Positions 1 through 11,719 of a DNA stretch of 64,000 bases are shown one piece after another. Every line of letters starts with the position of its first letter. Positions within the stretch are counted from its first letter, which is position 1. The DNA is from Leucophora obtusa (lineage: Eukaryota > Arthropoda > Insecta > Diptera > Anthomyiidae), in NCBI GenBank assembly GCA_949987735.1, contig OX465295.1, positions 227,269,858-227,333,857 on the forward strand. The letters run 5' to 3'. The notes beneath the pieces are model-generated. The model saw only the letters and a program-made list of their open reading frames with translations. It made no database searches and was not told the DNA's origin. The translations under genes were made by a program, and so were the position numbers.

Positions 1-344
1 AATTTAAAAAAACATTCTGTGAATAAAAACATTCATAATTACTTACAACACTCAAATGAAAAAGTCTTTGAAATTTACAGAAAAGCTTACATTTTACTAA
101 ATTTAGGCCATTTTTAATAATTTAATTAATTTTTATCATCCTTTGACTTTTTCTACATATTTTAGAAATTTCTCCGTAAAAAGTATTTGCCCCAATTATG
201 GAAACAACATTAAAAGTTAAAAAATTTCAAAATCGGCTTTAAAAAATTTCTTAAATGTTTTTCTACAAACTTTTTAATTTTAGCTAACTTGTCTGGAAAT
301 ATTTATGAATATTTTTAGACAAATATATATGTATATTTGTATAT
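1..344. other. AT-rich sequence, nothing recognised
   Basis: No coding frame, repeat pairing or element terminus was recognised here. The last eight bases (337-344) are the left target duplication of the foldback element that follows. Confidence 0.5.
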
Positions 345-1010
345 TAGAGTGGGTCGATTTAGCAATCGATATTGCGTACTCGATTTTTCGAAAGCTTTTA
401 GCATGGGGAAAAAAAAGTTCCTCTACGACATATCAAAAAAATCACTTTCGAGGCTCCCAAATTTAAATTTTTTGCAATTTTCTAATAAATGCTAGATAAG
501 CGCCATCTTGAGGTGGCTTTTTGAAACAACTAATAAAGTTGTAAACAATATAACATTACAACCTTTCCAGAAAGGTATTACTTATGAAAATCGGATAAAA
601 AATGTGGCAACTAGATGTAAAAGTATATAAGTAAAATTATTTTCTGCTTGATGATGATAATGATGAGAAATGATGATAATGATGTTGATGACAACAAGGA
701 GAAAATAATTTTACTTATATACTTTTACCTCTAGTTGCCACATTTTTTATCCGATTTTCATAAGTAATACCTTTCTGGAAAGGCTCTAATGTTATATTGT
801 TTACAACTTTATTAGTTGTTTCAAAAAGCCACCTCAAGATGGCGCTAATCTAGATTTATTAGAAAATTGCAAAAAATTTAAATTTGTTAGCCTCGAAAAT
901 GATTTTTTTGATATGTCGTAGTGGAACTTTTTTTCCCCATGCTAAAAGCTTTCTAAAAATCGAGTACGCAATATCAAAAAATTTTTATCCATACAATTTG
1001 ACCGGCCCGA
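345..1010. mobile_element. Foldback MITE, hAT-like termini
   Basis: Two arms of about 290 bases (about 345-643 and 701-1010) are inverted copies of each other, separated by a short GATGATAAT-rich loop (644-700). The left end reads TAGAGTGGGTCGATTT and the right end is a degenerate inverse. Flanks are ttgtatat (337-344) and atgtatat (1011-1018), a 7/8 match to an 8-bp target duplication as made by hAT elements. The left terminus closely resembles that of the 3.8-kb element at 32186-35948 (TAGG.C.GGTCGATTT), so this is probably a non-autonomous relative of it. The short open frame at its right end (884-1066) is not a gene. Confidence 0.8.
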
Positions 1011-1018
1011 ATGTATAT

Positions 1019-1601
1019 TTATTTCTTTTCTTAGAAATTGATCATATCGGAATTGATCATATTTGATCCTAAACCGAACAAAAATAACACATTTAAATAC
1101 TTTTTAATTAGTTTTACTTTTTTTTAAATAAAAAATCCGATTTGCTAAGTAATTTCAAATTAAAATCTCTAATTTTTTAATTAATTTTTTCTTTCAATTT
1201 TAATTAATTTAAAACACAATTCGAAATATTTTTATAAAAATGACTTTTATAACCTAGCGCTTGAAATTTCTTAACGCGTTCGTTAACTTAATATTTTATT
1301 TTAACTCATAGGAAAGCTGCAATATTTAACTGTTTTCATGGTTGTATCTTTAAGGATACAGTGCGCATTTAAGGGTTAAGAAAAAACTTTATTTACTTAT
1401 CTGACAATTAAATATTTTAAAAATAAGTTATAAGTAACGGTATTCCATTGTATTATATTAAATTTAACAACAACAGTATAACTGTTTTCCGTCAATAAAA
1501 ACAGCTCTCAAATATAATAAAAAGACGCTTGTGTACATGAAACTGTTCGACATTGCTTTTTTAAAATCCGTTATTTAATTTTGTGTGTGAAAACAACGAC
1601 T
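1019..1601. other. AT-rich spacer with a solo piggyBac-like end
   Basis: No gene is seen. Around 1363-1380 the sequence GCGCATTTAAGGGTTAA matches the right terminus plus TTAA of the MITE ending at 2754. No left partner was found, so it is a solo or truncated end. Confidence 0.4.
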
Positions 1602-2125
1602 ATATAGACCACTGTTGGTAAAAGTGGCACAAAAGTGCCATTTGTGGCACTATTGAATGTTCAATGGCACCTTGGCACTCTCCATAGAATTTTGGCACTT
1701 TTTACGAAAATTTCTATATAATTTGATAAAAGGTCGATATCGCTGGTTTTTCATTAAAAGCCACGCCTATTAAGAAGGGGTAGCAAAATTAAAAAAAACA
1801 AATGCTACACTAAAAATATGTACAATTTTTTGGACCACCTCCCAGTTCTTCGGGGACAATTTAATCATTATTTTGACATTTAAAAATAAAAGCAACGGGG
1901 ATAAAATTAGAAAAACTTTAATTGATTCTATTGTATTGTCAAATTTAATTGTAAAATTTTTTGAAAGTCTTGGACCTGCTAACTTATCTTAAAATAACGT
2001 AAGTTTAGTGCTTTACTATAGTTAAGAATGGCATTTTTATATGAAAATATTTGTGGTAGGTAATGTTAAACTCGGGTTACTTTTTAGATAAGTTTCCCGC
2101 CTTTATTTTTTGTCTTTTTACTTAA

Positions 2126-2754
2126 CCCTTAAATGCATGATCTCTACAATTTTAACCATTTTTTATATATGATTTCTAAAGGCGTGTACATTTCAAGAAA
2201 AATACCAAAAAAATTGACAAATAGCTAAATTGTGATTATTTTAACGTGTATGAAAAAAAGAAACAAAAAAAATATATTAAATATTAATTATACATTTATT
2301 GTTGCCAAAATTAATTTTATTGCGAGAATACCATTTAAATATTTAAACAAACATTTTTGAATATTGCACTTTTTGTAAAAAAAAACGCGTGTTTTAGATT
2401 TTTTACAAACATACGAAGCAAAACCAAGATTTTTCCTATAACTGTTTAAAAAATCTGAGTTATAGTTTGTAAGAGCACTTTGTGCAGAAAGGGCCCCAAT
2501 GCCCAAAAATTGAGTTTTAAGCTGCCTACACACTAGGGAACATGGTTGAGGGAACAAAAAATATCAAAAAATTTTGTAAACACGAAATGCACGCTCTCAA
2601 CACTCACACACACACAAACGCACTCACACATTCACAAAAAATGCTCTCTTTTTTTAAGTATGTTCCCTAGTGTGTAGGCAGCTTTATGTATCAAGTGGCG
2701 TTTTTTATTAAGAAACTGGTATGTTGCCAAATGGCTACACCATGCATTTAAGGG
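2126..2754. mobile_element. piggyBac-like MITE (TTAA target)
   Basis: Termini CCCTTAAATGCATG and CATGCATTTAAGGG form a perfect 14-bp inverted repeat, flanked by TTAA at 2122-2125 and 2755-2758. TTAA targets and a CCC start are piggyBac features; Kolobok also uses TTAA. The element has no coding capacity. It is inserted in copy A of the hAT MITE and itself contains a small Harbinger-like MITE at 2520-2683. Confidence 0.8.
2520..2683. mobile_element. Harbinger-like MITE, 164 bp
   Basis: An inverted repeat of about 23 bases (AGCTGCCTACACACTAGG and its complement) bounds a short CACA-rich centre. It is flanked by TTA (2517-2519 and 2684-2686). A 3-bp TTA/TAA target is characteristic of PIF/Harbinger. 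It is nested inside the TTAA MITE 2126-2754 and has no coding content. Confidence 0.75.
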
Positions 2755-2931
2755 TTAAAGTAACTAAATGTATAAATATTTGAAATAAAAGCTGAACATA
2801 TTTTTTTTGAAACATTAAATGTTGCTTAATTTTTTTTTTTTGGCACTTTTAAAGCTTTTTTGGCACTTTTTTTGCATCATTGAGGCACCAAACGAAAATT
2901 CTCAAATACCATCACTGATATAGACCAGTGG

Positions 2932-3461
2932 CAGTGTTGCCAACTTTTGAAGGCAGGAAAGCACCGTGAGCATTGAGAAAACAGGTAAAAAGGGTAAAAA
3001 TTTACCAAAAATGGGGTAAAAAAGCACGATATTAATTTTTTTAAAAATTTAAATCAAGAATTTAAAAACACATTTTAGCTTTGTAAAATCGTGTAAAAAA
3101 AGTTCAAAAAATAAACAAAAATGGGGTAAAAAAGCACCAAACTAATATTTAAAAATTTATAAGTTTAAATATATCGAAGTTGCTATTTAAAATTGTAATA
3201 CAAACATTGTGAAAAAATGTATTTTTTGTTTAGTTCGTATTATTTTTTCAACTTTGACAGAAAATTGAAGAAAAATTGAAAAAAGCGAGAACAAATACCA
3301 AACATATAAGCTGTACAAAAAGCACTAAAAGCACTGCCAGAAATCGTAAAAAGCACTGTAAATACCCGCTTTTTTTAAACGGGTATTTGTAAAAAATCAC
3401 CGGGTATGGGAAGGAAAAAAGCACCAAAAAATACCCGAAAAGCATTGAAATGGCAACACTG
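2932..3461. mobile_element. hAT MITE (CAGTGTTGCCA ends)
   Basis: Termini CAGTGTTGCCA and TGGCAACACTG are perfect inverses, with an exact 8-bp duplication ACCAGTGG at 2924-2931 and 3462-3469. The interior repeats GGTAAAAAAGCAC and GGTAAAAAGC motifs in both orientations, likely subterminal repeats. The short open frames on the complement are not genes. It lies directly against the right end of copy A, sharing part of its duplicated target. Confidence 0.85.
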
Positions 3462-3469
3462 ACCAGTGG

Positions 3470-3849
3470 TGTTCAAAACTAAAAATGTAGTTGTGTTGGT
3501 GAGAAAATGAGAATTGCACTGTAAGAAATGTTGAATGGGTTAATAGAATCTGTATGCATTTATTTTTTATTAAAAATATGAAAATTTTTTGTGTAAAAAG
3601 CGAAGTAGGTACTTTCGGAAAATATAAATAAATACTACACTGTTTTAAAGAAATAAAAATAAACAAAATACAATTTTTGAAAGAAAAAAAATACATACAT
3701 ACATAAGGGTGGCTTCTTTCATTCTATGTAAAACAAAAGGTTTTCGATTTTTTTAAATCAATATCAATGATTTCATTGTATTTACATATTTATAAAATAT
3801 CTTTAATCTGTATTTATAATCATAAAATATTTGTCGTACATTGTTATTA
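3470..3849. other. AT-rich spacer
   Basis: No element terminus or conserved frame was recognised between the two hAT-related segments. A short CATACATACATA microsatellite sits near 3695. Confidence 0.4.
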
Positions 3850-4926
3850 ATTTTTTTTTTCAGTACATTAAAAAAAAATCACCAAAAAAAAAAAAATTTA
3901 GCAACATGCAAATGTTTCAAAAAATATGTTCAGCTTTTATTTCAAATATTTATACATTTACACCCTTATTATAAACTTTATAACAATAACAAAATTGTCA
4001 CAAAACTGGTGTGAGTGGAAATTATCATAATTTTGGTATTCTAAGAAAAATTGTCACAGCAAAACCTTGACAAAATTATCATGTAATAAAAAGCACATAT
4101 ATTTTCATTCGTCAACAATTTAAAATATAAGTTTTATTTTCTTTTGAAGAATTTTATAATTTTTCTTCACAGAAATATAATAAGAAATAACTCATTCATA
4201 TTTTGAGATATTATTTTAAGATGCATCGAACCTTTTACCGTTTCTAAAATTCCTGCAAATTCCTCCAAAACATTACGTAGTAACATTGGATTTTTGGGGC
4301 TAAAGTTGTTAGGAATAAGCTCAAAATACTTGATGCTAAAATTTAAAGGAAACTCCAAGTGCTTAGCACTAGTTCTCTCGTGTTCTGCGGTTCCTGGACA
4401 TTTTTTTTAAGTTTTTATTTCATTTAAGATTTCATAAAATTATCGAAAAAATCGTAATTTTTCACAAATTACAGTTTTTAAAAATTTTGTTTTATTTTTG
4501 GCAGAAATGGTGAGCATTGTGTGGTGAAATTTTTAAAACTTTTGCTTGTCATAAAAAACTGGAATACCATAACAAATTTTTAAAAAATTCCAGTGGCGGA
4601 CAATACAATAGAATCAATTAAAGTTCTTCTAATTTTTCCCCATTGCTTTTATTTTTAAAGATCAAAATAATGATTAAATTGTCCCCAGAGAACTGGAAGG
4701 TGGTCCAGAAAATTGTAGAAATTTTACGTGTGGCGTTTTTTTTTTAATTTTGCTACCCGTTCTAAGTAGACGTCTCTTTTAATGAAAAACCAGCGATATC
4801 GACCTTTTATCGAATTATATAGAAATTTTCTTAAAAAGAGCCAAAATTCTATGAAGACTGCCAAAGTGCCATTGAACATTCAATAGTGCCACAAATGGCA
4901 CTTTTGTGCCACTTTTACCAACAGTG
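3850..4926 (-). mobile_element. Inverted second copy of the hAT family at 1610 (copy A')
   Basis: Bases 4595-4926 are an inverted, diverged copy of 1610-1943, and 3905-3965 is an inverted copy of 2757-2830, so order is preserved. The outer end CCAACAGTG is followed at 4927-4934 by ATATAGAC, the same octamer that flanks copy A. The inner end is not sharply defined; the left boundary here is approximate. It lacks the TTAA MITE present in copy A. Confidence 0.7.
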
Positions 4927-4954
4927 ATATAGACTAAAGCAGAGAAACAAGCCA

Positions 4955-5035
4955 GCCGCCGTAAGCCGTTTAAGCCGCCGCCGCCGGTCATTTTTGCCAC
5001 ATCCGCCGCCGCCGATTTTTCTCGGCTCATTTCGG
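4955..5035. repeat. Left subterminal GCCGCC repeats of the hAT element
   Basis: A GC-rich island in otherwise AT-rich DNA holds repeated AAGCCG and GCCGCCGCCG units in both orientations. Its mirror cluster is at 11720-11845. Short repeats near both ends of hAT elements are known transposase-binding platforms; that role is inferred here. Confidence 0.6.
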
Positions 5036-6299
5036 CTGGAAGTATCAATTTTCCAAAATAAAAAAATTAAAAGCAAATGTCATTTTTTAAACAAATTTTC
5101 TACTTCATCATTTCCTGAACCATCAAGAGTATTTTTTTTTTAGTTAAAAAAAATAAAAGAACCAGTTTTATAGTCAGAGCTAAAAAGGATTTTTGTCATA
5201 AATATTTCTTAAGTTGGAAGTTTTGCTTGAAAACTTCTGACAGATTTTGCTGAAATTTGGATATGCAATAGAGAGAATCCAAATGAACAATATACATATA
5301 TACTTTTCAAATGACCAAGTGTAGATTGTAGACAGAGCTTCGAAAGAATTAATTCAATTTTAGGTTAATTCGCACAAAACCGAATTCAGCTTTAGAAATT
5401 GAATATATATCATTCCATCAAAACATTCCTTTTTAATTAATTCATAGGTTTCATTCCCAAATTTTAATATTAAATAGAATACATTCTTATGTTGAATACA
5501 TTCCTTATAGAATTACAATCAATTTAAATAATTAATTTTTTCATTAATTCTAATCTTTTACAAAATGGCTTATCAAAATTGTCATTTTATTAAATCAGTA
5601 AAAGATCTAAGGTATGAATATACTAATGATTCTGACAACACTTTAGTTTATAATTACAAATTAAATAAAAATGTGGCTTATTTTAGGGATTTAATATCTC
5701 TATATATAAAAGAATAACGTGACTGACTGACTGACTGATTGACTGACTGACTGACTCAACATCGCCCAGCCCAAACCGCTGAAGCTAGGAAGTTGAAATT
5801 TGGTATGTAGGTTCCTCTTTCGGGGTAGACGTCCGCTAAGACGGGATTTTTGGAAATTCCTACCGGAACGGGCAAAAAGGGGGAAAGTGTCCCCCTTGAC
5901 GGCCTGCCAAAACCCCTTTGGCTAGAAAGCTGAAATTTAAGATATGTGTTCCTTGGAGTAGGGGCTAACTTTTCTGGAAAGTACTTTCTAGAATTTTGGA
6001 CAGGGACGTTGTAAAAATGGGGGTTAAAAAGGGGAAAAAGGCCCCCCTTGACGGCCTGCCCAAACCGCTGGAGGTAGGAAGTTGAAATTTGGTATAAAGG
6101 TTCCTCCACTATCGTAGACATCCACCAAGACGGGAGTTTTGGAAATTTTTACAGGGACGGGCAAAAAGCGGAAAAAGTCTCCCCCTTGACGGCCTGCTCA
6201 AACTGCTGGAGCTATGAAGTTGAAATTTGGTATGTAGGTTCCTCGACCGGTGTAGACGTCCGTTGAGACGGCATTTTTGGAAATTCTTATCGGGAAGGG

Positions 6300-7545
6300 C
6301 AAAAAAAAAGTACCTTTTTCCAAAAAAGTACCTTTTTCCAAAAAAGTACCTTTTTTCAAAAAAGTACCTTTTCCCAAAAAAAGTACCTTTTTCCCAAAAA
6401 AGTACCTTTTTCCAAAAAAAGTACCTTTCTCCAAAAAAAGTACCTTTTTCGAAAAAAAAGTACCTTTTTCCAAAAAAAGTACCTTTTTCCAAAAAAAGTA
6501 CCTTTTTCCAAAAAAAGTACCTTTTTCCAAAAAAAGTACCTTTTTCCGAAAAAGTACCTTTTTCCGAAAAAAAAGTACCTTTTTCCAAAAAAAGTACCTT
6601 TTTCCAAAAAAAGTACCTTTTTCCAAAAAAGTACCTTTTTCCAAAAAAAGTACCTTTTTCCAAAAAAAGTACCCTTTTCCAAAAAAAAGTCTTTTTCCAA
6701 AAAAAGTACCTTTTTCCAAAAAAAGTACCTTTTTCCAAAAAAAGTACCTTTTTCCAAAAAAAGTTCCTTTTTCCAAAAAAAAGTACCTTTTTCCAAAAAA
6801 AGTACCTTTTTCCAAAAAAAAGTACCTTTTTTCAAAAAAAGTACCTTTTCCCGAAAAAAGTACCTTTTTCCAAAAAAAGTACCTTTTTCCAAAAAAAAGG
6901 ACATTTTTCCAAAAAAGTACCTTTTTCCAAAAAAAATTCCTTTTTCAAAAAAGTACCTTTTTCAAAAAAAGTACCTTTTTCCAAAAAAAAAAGTACCTTT
7001 TTTAAAAAAAGTACCTTTTTCCAAAAAAAAGTACCTTTTTTAAAAAAAGTACCTTTTTCCAAAAAATTTACCTTTTTCTAAAAAAATGTACCTTTTCCAA
7101 AAAAGTACCTTTTCCAAAAAAGTACCTTTTCCCAAAAAACATAAATTTTTCCAAAAAAATACCTTTTTCAAAAAAATACCTTTTTCAAAAAAAGTACCTT
7201 TTCCAAAAAAAAGTACCTTTTCCCAAAAAAAGTACCTTTTTCTAAAAAAAATGTTCCTTTTCCCAAAAAACATACATTTTTTCAAAAAAATACCTTTTTC
7301 AAAAAAAGTACCTTTTCCAAAAAAAAGTACCTTTTCCCAAAAAAAAGTACCTTTTTCTAAAAAAATGTTCCTTTTCCAAAAGAAGTACCTTTTCCAAAAA
7401 AAGTACCTTTTTCCAAAAAACATACATTTTTCCAAAAAAAACACCTTTTTAAAAAAAAATACCTTTTCCAAAAAAAGTACAAATAAAGTACTTTGTAAAA
7501 ACAAAGTATCTTTTTCCAAAAAATTTCGTTTTTCCAAAAAGTACC
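6300..7545. repeat. 19-bp GTACC(T5)CC(A7) satellite array
   Basis: About 65 units of roughly 17-20 bases, consensus GTACCTTTTTCCAAAAAAA, run almost without interruption inside the Helitron. Since the unit is not a multiple of three and lacks stops, it yields long overlapping open frames on both strands (K/F-rich, up to 284 codons). These are artefacts, not genes. Homologous arrays lie at 56030-56880 (inverted) and 58120-58345. Confidence 0.95.
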
Positions 7546-9699
7546 ATTTAAAATAATATATAATTTCAAAAAAACTACTTTTTTTCCTCCCCCTAAAACA
7601 AGGTTTCTTGATATTCGGCATAGACGTGCGCTAAGACGGGATTTTTGGAAATTCCTACCGGAACGGGCAAAAAGGGGAAAAGTCTCCCCATAAACAGTCT
7701 CACAAATTGGAAAAGTGCCTGCCCAAACCACTGGAGGTAAGAAGTTGAAATTTGGTATAAAGGTTCCTCCACTGTAGTAGACATCGACTAAGTTTGTATT
7801 TTTGGAATTCCCTACAGGATATCACAAAAGGAAACTCGGTATGTGAGTTCCTCCTTCTGTGTAGGCGTCCGCTTAGACGGAATTTTTGAAATTCCTATCG
7901 GGAGGGGAAATAAGGTAAAAGTCTGCTCCTGACGGCTTGCCCAATCCCTTTTGGCCAACCTAAAATTTAAATATGTATTCCTTGGAGTAGGACTAACTCA
8001 CCGGCAACGTAATTTTTCTATTTTGGAACAGGAACATAGTAAAAATGGTGGTTGAAAGGGAAAAATGTCCCCACTAACGGCCTTCCCAAACCGCTTAGGC
8101 AATGCAGTTGAAATTTGGTATGAATGTTCCTCATCCATCGCAGATAGCCGCGAAGATGGAATTTTTGTAAATTCCTAAAGGGAGGGGCAAAAAGAAGAAA
8201 AGCCTCACCTTGGGGGCCTGTAAAAACCCCTTCGGCTAGAAACCTGAAGCTTAAAATGTGGGTCCCTGGAGTAAGGGCTAACTTATTAGAAAGATACTTT
8301 TGTGAATTTTGGACAGGGTCGTTATAAAATGGGGGCTCAAAAAGGGAAAGTTGCCCTTAACGACCTGTCCAAACTGCTGGAACTAGGAAGCTGAAATTCG
8401 GTACTTAGGTTCCTCTTCCAGCCTAATTCCAACCGGGAGGGACAAAAAAAGAAAAAGTGTCCCCCTTGCCAGCCTGCTCAAACTGCTGGAACTAGGAAGC
8501 TGAAATTCCCTGTCGATGGATTTTCGGAAATTCCTACCGAGAGGGGCACAAATAGTAAAAGTTGGTTAGAAAACTGAAATGTAAAACATGTTACTTGGAG
8601 TATGGGCTCACTTACCGGGAAGGTGCTTTTTGGACAGGGACATTGCAAAAATGGGGATTAATGAAGCGAAAAGTGCCGCTTAAAGGCCTGCCCAAACCGC
8701 TGGAGGTAGCAAGTTGAAATTTGGTATTATAGTTCGTCCTCTATTGTAGACATCCGCTAAGATGAGATATTTGGAAATTTCTACAGGTAGGGTCAAAAAC
8801 AGGAAAAGTCTCCCCTTAACGGCCTGGCCAAACTGCTGGAACAAGGGAGCTTAAATTCGGTATTTGGGTTCCTTCTCCAACGTTGACGTCCCCTAAGACG
8901 GTATTTTTGAAAATTCATACCGGGAGGGGTAAAAAGGGAAAAAACTTCCCCCTTGACGGCCTGGCCAAACTGCTGGATATAGAGACCTAAAATTATGTAT
9001 GTAGTAGGTTCCTCCTCCAACGCAGACGTACTCTAAGACGGAATTTTTGGAAATTCCTACCGGGAGGGGTAAAAACGGAATAATTCTCCCCCTTGATGGC
9101 CTAACCGAACCCTTCGGCTAGAAACCTGTAATATATAATATGTTTTCCTTGGAGTATGGGCTAACTTATCGACAAGGCATTTCTAGGACTTTGGACAGGA
9201 ACGTGGTAAAAATGGTGGTTCAAAAGCGGAAAATTGCCCCCCCCCCCTTAACGTCTGCGTCTTTAGCTAGAAACCTAAAACTTAAAGAACAAGTGTATAT
9301 GAAACACTGAAATTAAGAAACTAAATAGGAAACGAGTGGAATTGAAACACTACACAAGTGGAATGAAATGGATATAAACGTTGAACGAGTGGAATTGAAA
9401 TTATAGACAATGCAAATGGATTGGAAGAGGGAATTACCTGTTCAAACACTATCCACGGAATATGAAACTTATGTAGCATAGAAACATACTCTCCAAAAAG
9501 TTAAACAAATTTTCTAAAAGAGAAAAAACCTTAGAAAAGGAATGGAACTTATATATTCCGATATTTAAACTTCATGTAACGAAGCACCGGTGGAAGAAAC
9601 CGACGCAGTAAATTTTCCAACTGAATTTGTGAATTTACTTGAATTGCCAGGTCTACCTTTACATAAACTGGAATTAAAAAAAAAACTTTAAGACATGCT

Positions 9700-9818
9700 A
9701 ACAACGCAGCGGGCTATGCCCGCTTTTTTTAATATTATAAAATGCTTTCCAACCCTGCTGCGCCCCCCCCCCTTAAACTTTAAGGCACGCTAACAACGTA
9801 GCGGGCTGCGCCGGCTAG
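9700..9818 (+). repeat. Duplicated Helitron 3'-terminal hairpins
   Basis: The GCTAACAACG..AGCGGGCT..GCCCGC terminal motif occurs twice, at about 9698-9730 (no CTAG) and 9789-9818 (with CTAG). A run of ten C precedes the second. The first may be a bypassed older terminus. Confidence 0.65.
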
Positions 9819-10203
9819 TTGATATCATATACACAACCCATAAAAATAATTAAAAACGCAACATTTATTTTAAACTTTTACAAACCGAATGAAACGTGAA
9901 AGATCATTATAAAAAGAATGAATTCAAGAAAGAATTCATTCACTATGCATGAAAATTAAAAGAATGAAGCCAGTGAATGAATTCATAAGGAATGGTATAA
10001 TCGTAAGATATATTAGTAAATTTTAATTAAAAGTCCAAAAGTGAATTAAAGAATTAATTCATTCGAATTTATGGTCGTAGGTTTGGTTAAGTAGATCACA
10101 TCACATTTTTCAGAACTTTCAGTACACCTGAAATTATTATCAAAAGACACATTTTTAAGACATTGCGGACGAAGATATTTACAATAATCGACGCTGTTCT
10201 GAG

Positions 10204-10870
10204 TTCCGCATCCACAAAAAAATTCTAAAGTGAAACATTCCGAATTTTTTTGCTGTTCCGTGATCCACATCCGAATTTTTTTTCGTTTTATATCATGTAG
10301 AAAAAGCTTGATGATAGTGAAACGAATATATATTTTTTAACAACAATTATAATATAATAATTTATTTTAAAATTAGTCTATGAATATTAAAATTTGGTAG
10401 AAACAACAAATTTTCGAAATTTTTAATTCCGTGTGATTTTACAAATCAACTCTAATTAAAAAGTTTCGGAACTAAGAACAGGGGTGAATATCTGAATTTT
10501 TTAACTTTTCTTCTAAGTTTTTCAACTTTGACATCTTTTCGAGCATAATTTTTTTCAAACCATATTTTTTTCTAGTTTATTCTAAAAACACATTTAATTT
10601 TGAGTGAAAATAGAGTTTCGAATCCACATAAAAAATTCTAAAGTGAAACATTCCGAATTTTTTTGCTGTTCTGTGATCCACATCCGAATTATTTTCTTCG
10701 TTTTATTTCGTGTTGGAAAAGCTTGGTGAAAGTAAATGGTATATTTTGTTGCAAAAATTAATATGTTAAAATTTATTTTAAAATTTGTTGAAACAGTCAA
10801 TTTCCGACATTTTGAATTTTGTGTGATTTTACAAAACCACTCTAATTAAAAAGTTTCGGAATTCAGAACA
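10204..10870. repeat. Pair of ~250-bp direct repeats in the hAT interior
   Basis: Segments 10204-10460 and 10618-10870 are diverged direct copies. Both begin around 'ccacaaaaaaattctaaag' and end at 'aagtttcgga' followed by 'acaggggtga'. The open frames on the complement (10046-10270, 10594-10800) arise from this duplication and match nothing recognised. The rest of 9819-11720 is AT-rich hAT interior without a visible gene. Confidence 0.7.
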
Positions 10871-11719
10871 GGGGTGATAGTGTCAAAACTCTGTTTTTGA
10901 GCGACTTCAAGCACTTAACAATTTGAAGTTCACCAATTTTTCAACCGATTTTGAATATTGTAACGTTTTTGGAAAGGCAACAAATTTAGCTTTCCAAATA
11001 TATATAGATTTATTTATTTGTAACTGAAATATGTTGACAGTTTTTTTTTTTAAATATTAAAATTAATTTTTTTTTATTTGTATACTTTGACGGCTTTTTT
11101 ACAGTATTAAACAATTTTTTACTATTGTAATTCATTCTGAAAGTGGGTTTAGTTCTTATTAAAATCAGATTCTTTTGTTTAAATTAATTGAAAATTGAAA
11201 AAGTTATCGTAATTTTTCTAAACATTTAATTTCAGCAACTCGAGATTCTTGTTTGCACAATCATTAAGGTTAATATTTTCAATTTTCTTATAAATGCAGA
11301 GATTCCATGTTTATAAAAAAATGTATAACTTTGACAATTTTAAAGCGATTAAATAGAACTTCATTTTGCCCTGAATAAAGAATAAATTAGATAAAAATTA
11401 GTTTTTCTTAAAACAAAATATTGCAATTAAAAGCCGTCAAAATTAAACAAAATAAGAAAAAATTAAGAAAATCAGTTTTATTTGAAAATATTTCTACACA
11501 ATTTTGTTGAATATATAAACATATGTATATATTTGGAAAGCCCAACTATCTCTCCTTCTAGCTCCGTTCAAAAACTAAAAATCCTAAATTTGTAATTTTT
11601 ATCGATGAATTTAACTTAAAATTATTTTTTATTTGATAATTCCAAATTTTTTGCACAATTTTCTACTGCTATATTTTGGAAACAACCTTAAACATCTTTA
11701 AAATACGTGTATAATGTTC

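Larger units (their letters stand above)
1610..2917 (+). mobile_element. Non-autonomous hAT element (copy A)
   Basis: The element starts CACTGTTGGTA and ends TACCATCACTG. It is flanked by a perfect 8-bp duplication ATATAGAC at 1602-1609 and 2918-2925. Its first ~330 bases contain repeated GTGGCAC/GTGCCA motifs, plausible subterminal transposase sites. A second, inverted copy of the same family ends at 4926. It carries a nested TTAA-type MITE (2126-2754). No transposase frame is present. The octamer fits the nTnnAGAn target consensus described for Buster-type hATs; that subfamily assignment is inference. Confidence 0.85.
5697..9818 (+). mobile_element. Helitron, non-autonomous, satellite-expanded
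   Basis: The 5' end is TCTCTATATATATAAAAG followed by a GACT microsatellite. The 3' end is a GC-rich hairpin (AGCGGGCTGCGCCGG) followed by CTAG (9815-9818). Insertion is between A (5696) and T (9819), as Helitrons do, without target duplication. The body is a diverged tandem array of modules of about 135-150 bp, each with 'ggcctgcccaaaccgctgg', 'gaaatttggtatgtaggttcct' and 'gacgggatttttggaaatt'. Module starts recur near 5901, 6053, 6191, 7718, 8081, 8361, 8687, 8821 and 8957. No Rep/helicase protein is encoded. A second copy in opposite orientation lies at 53935-57459. Confidence 0.85.

Noticed and set aside
6300..7545. Regular short repeats resembling a CRISPR array
   Set aside because: Units are contiguous with no unique spacers, and the DNA is clearly eukaryotic; it is a satellite.
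6109..7621. Long overlapping open frames of 150-284 codons on both strands, rich in KKVPFSKK / GTFFGKRYFF
   Set aside because: They are translations of a 19-bp stop-free satellite in all frames. The same happens at 55726-56967. No gene-like composition or family match.
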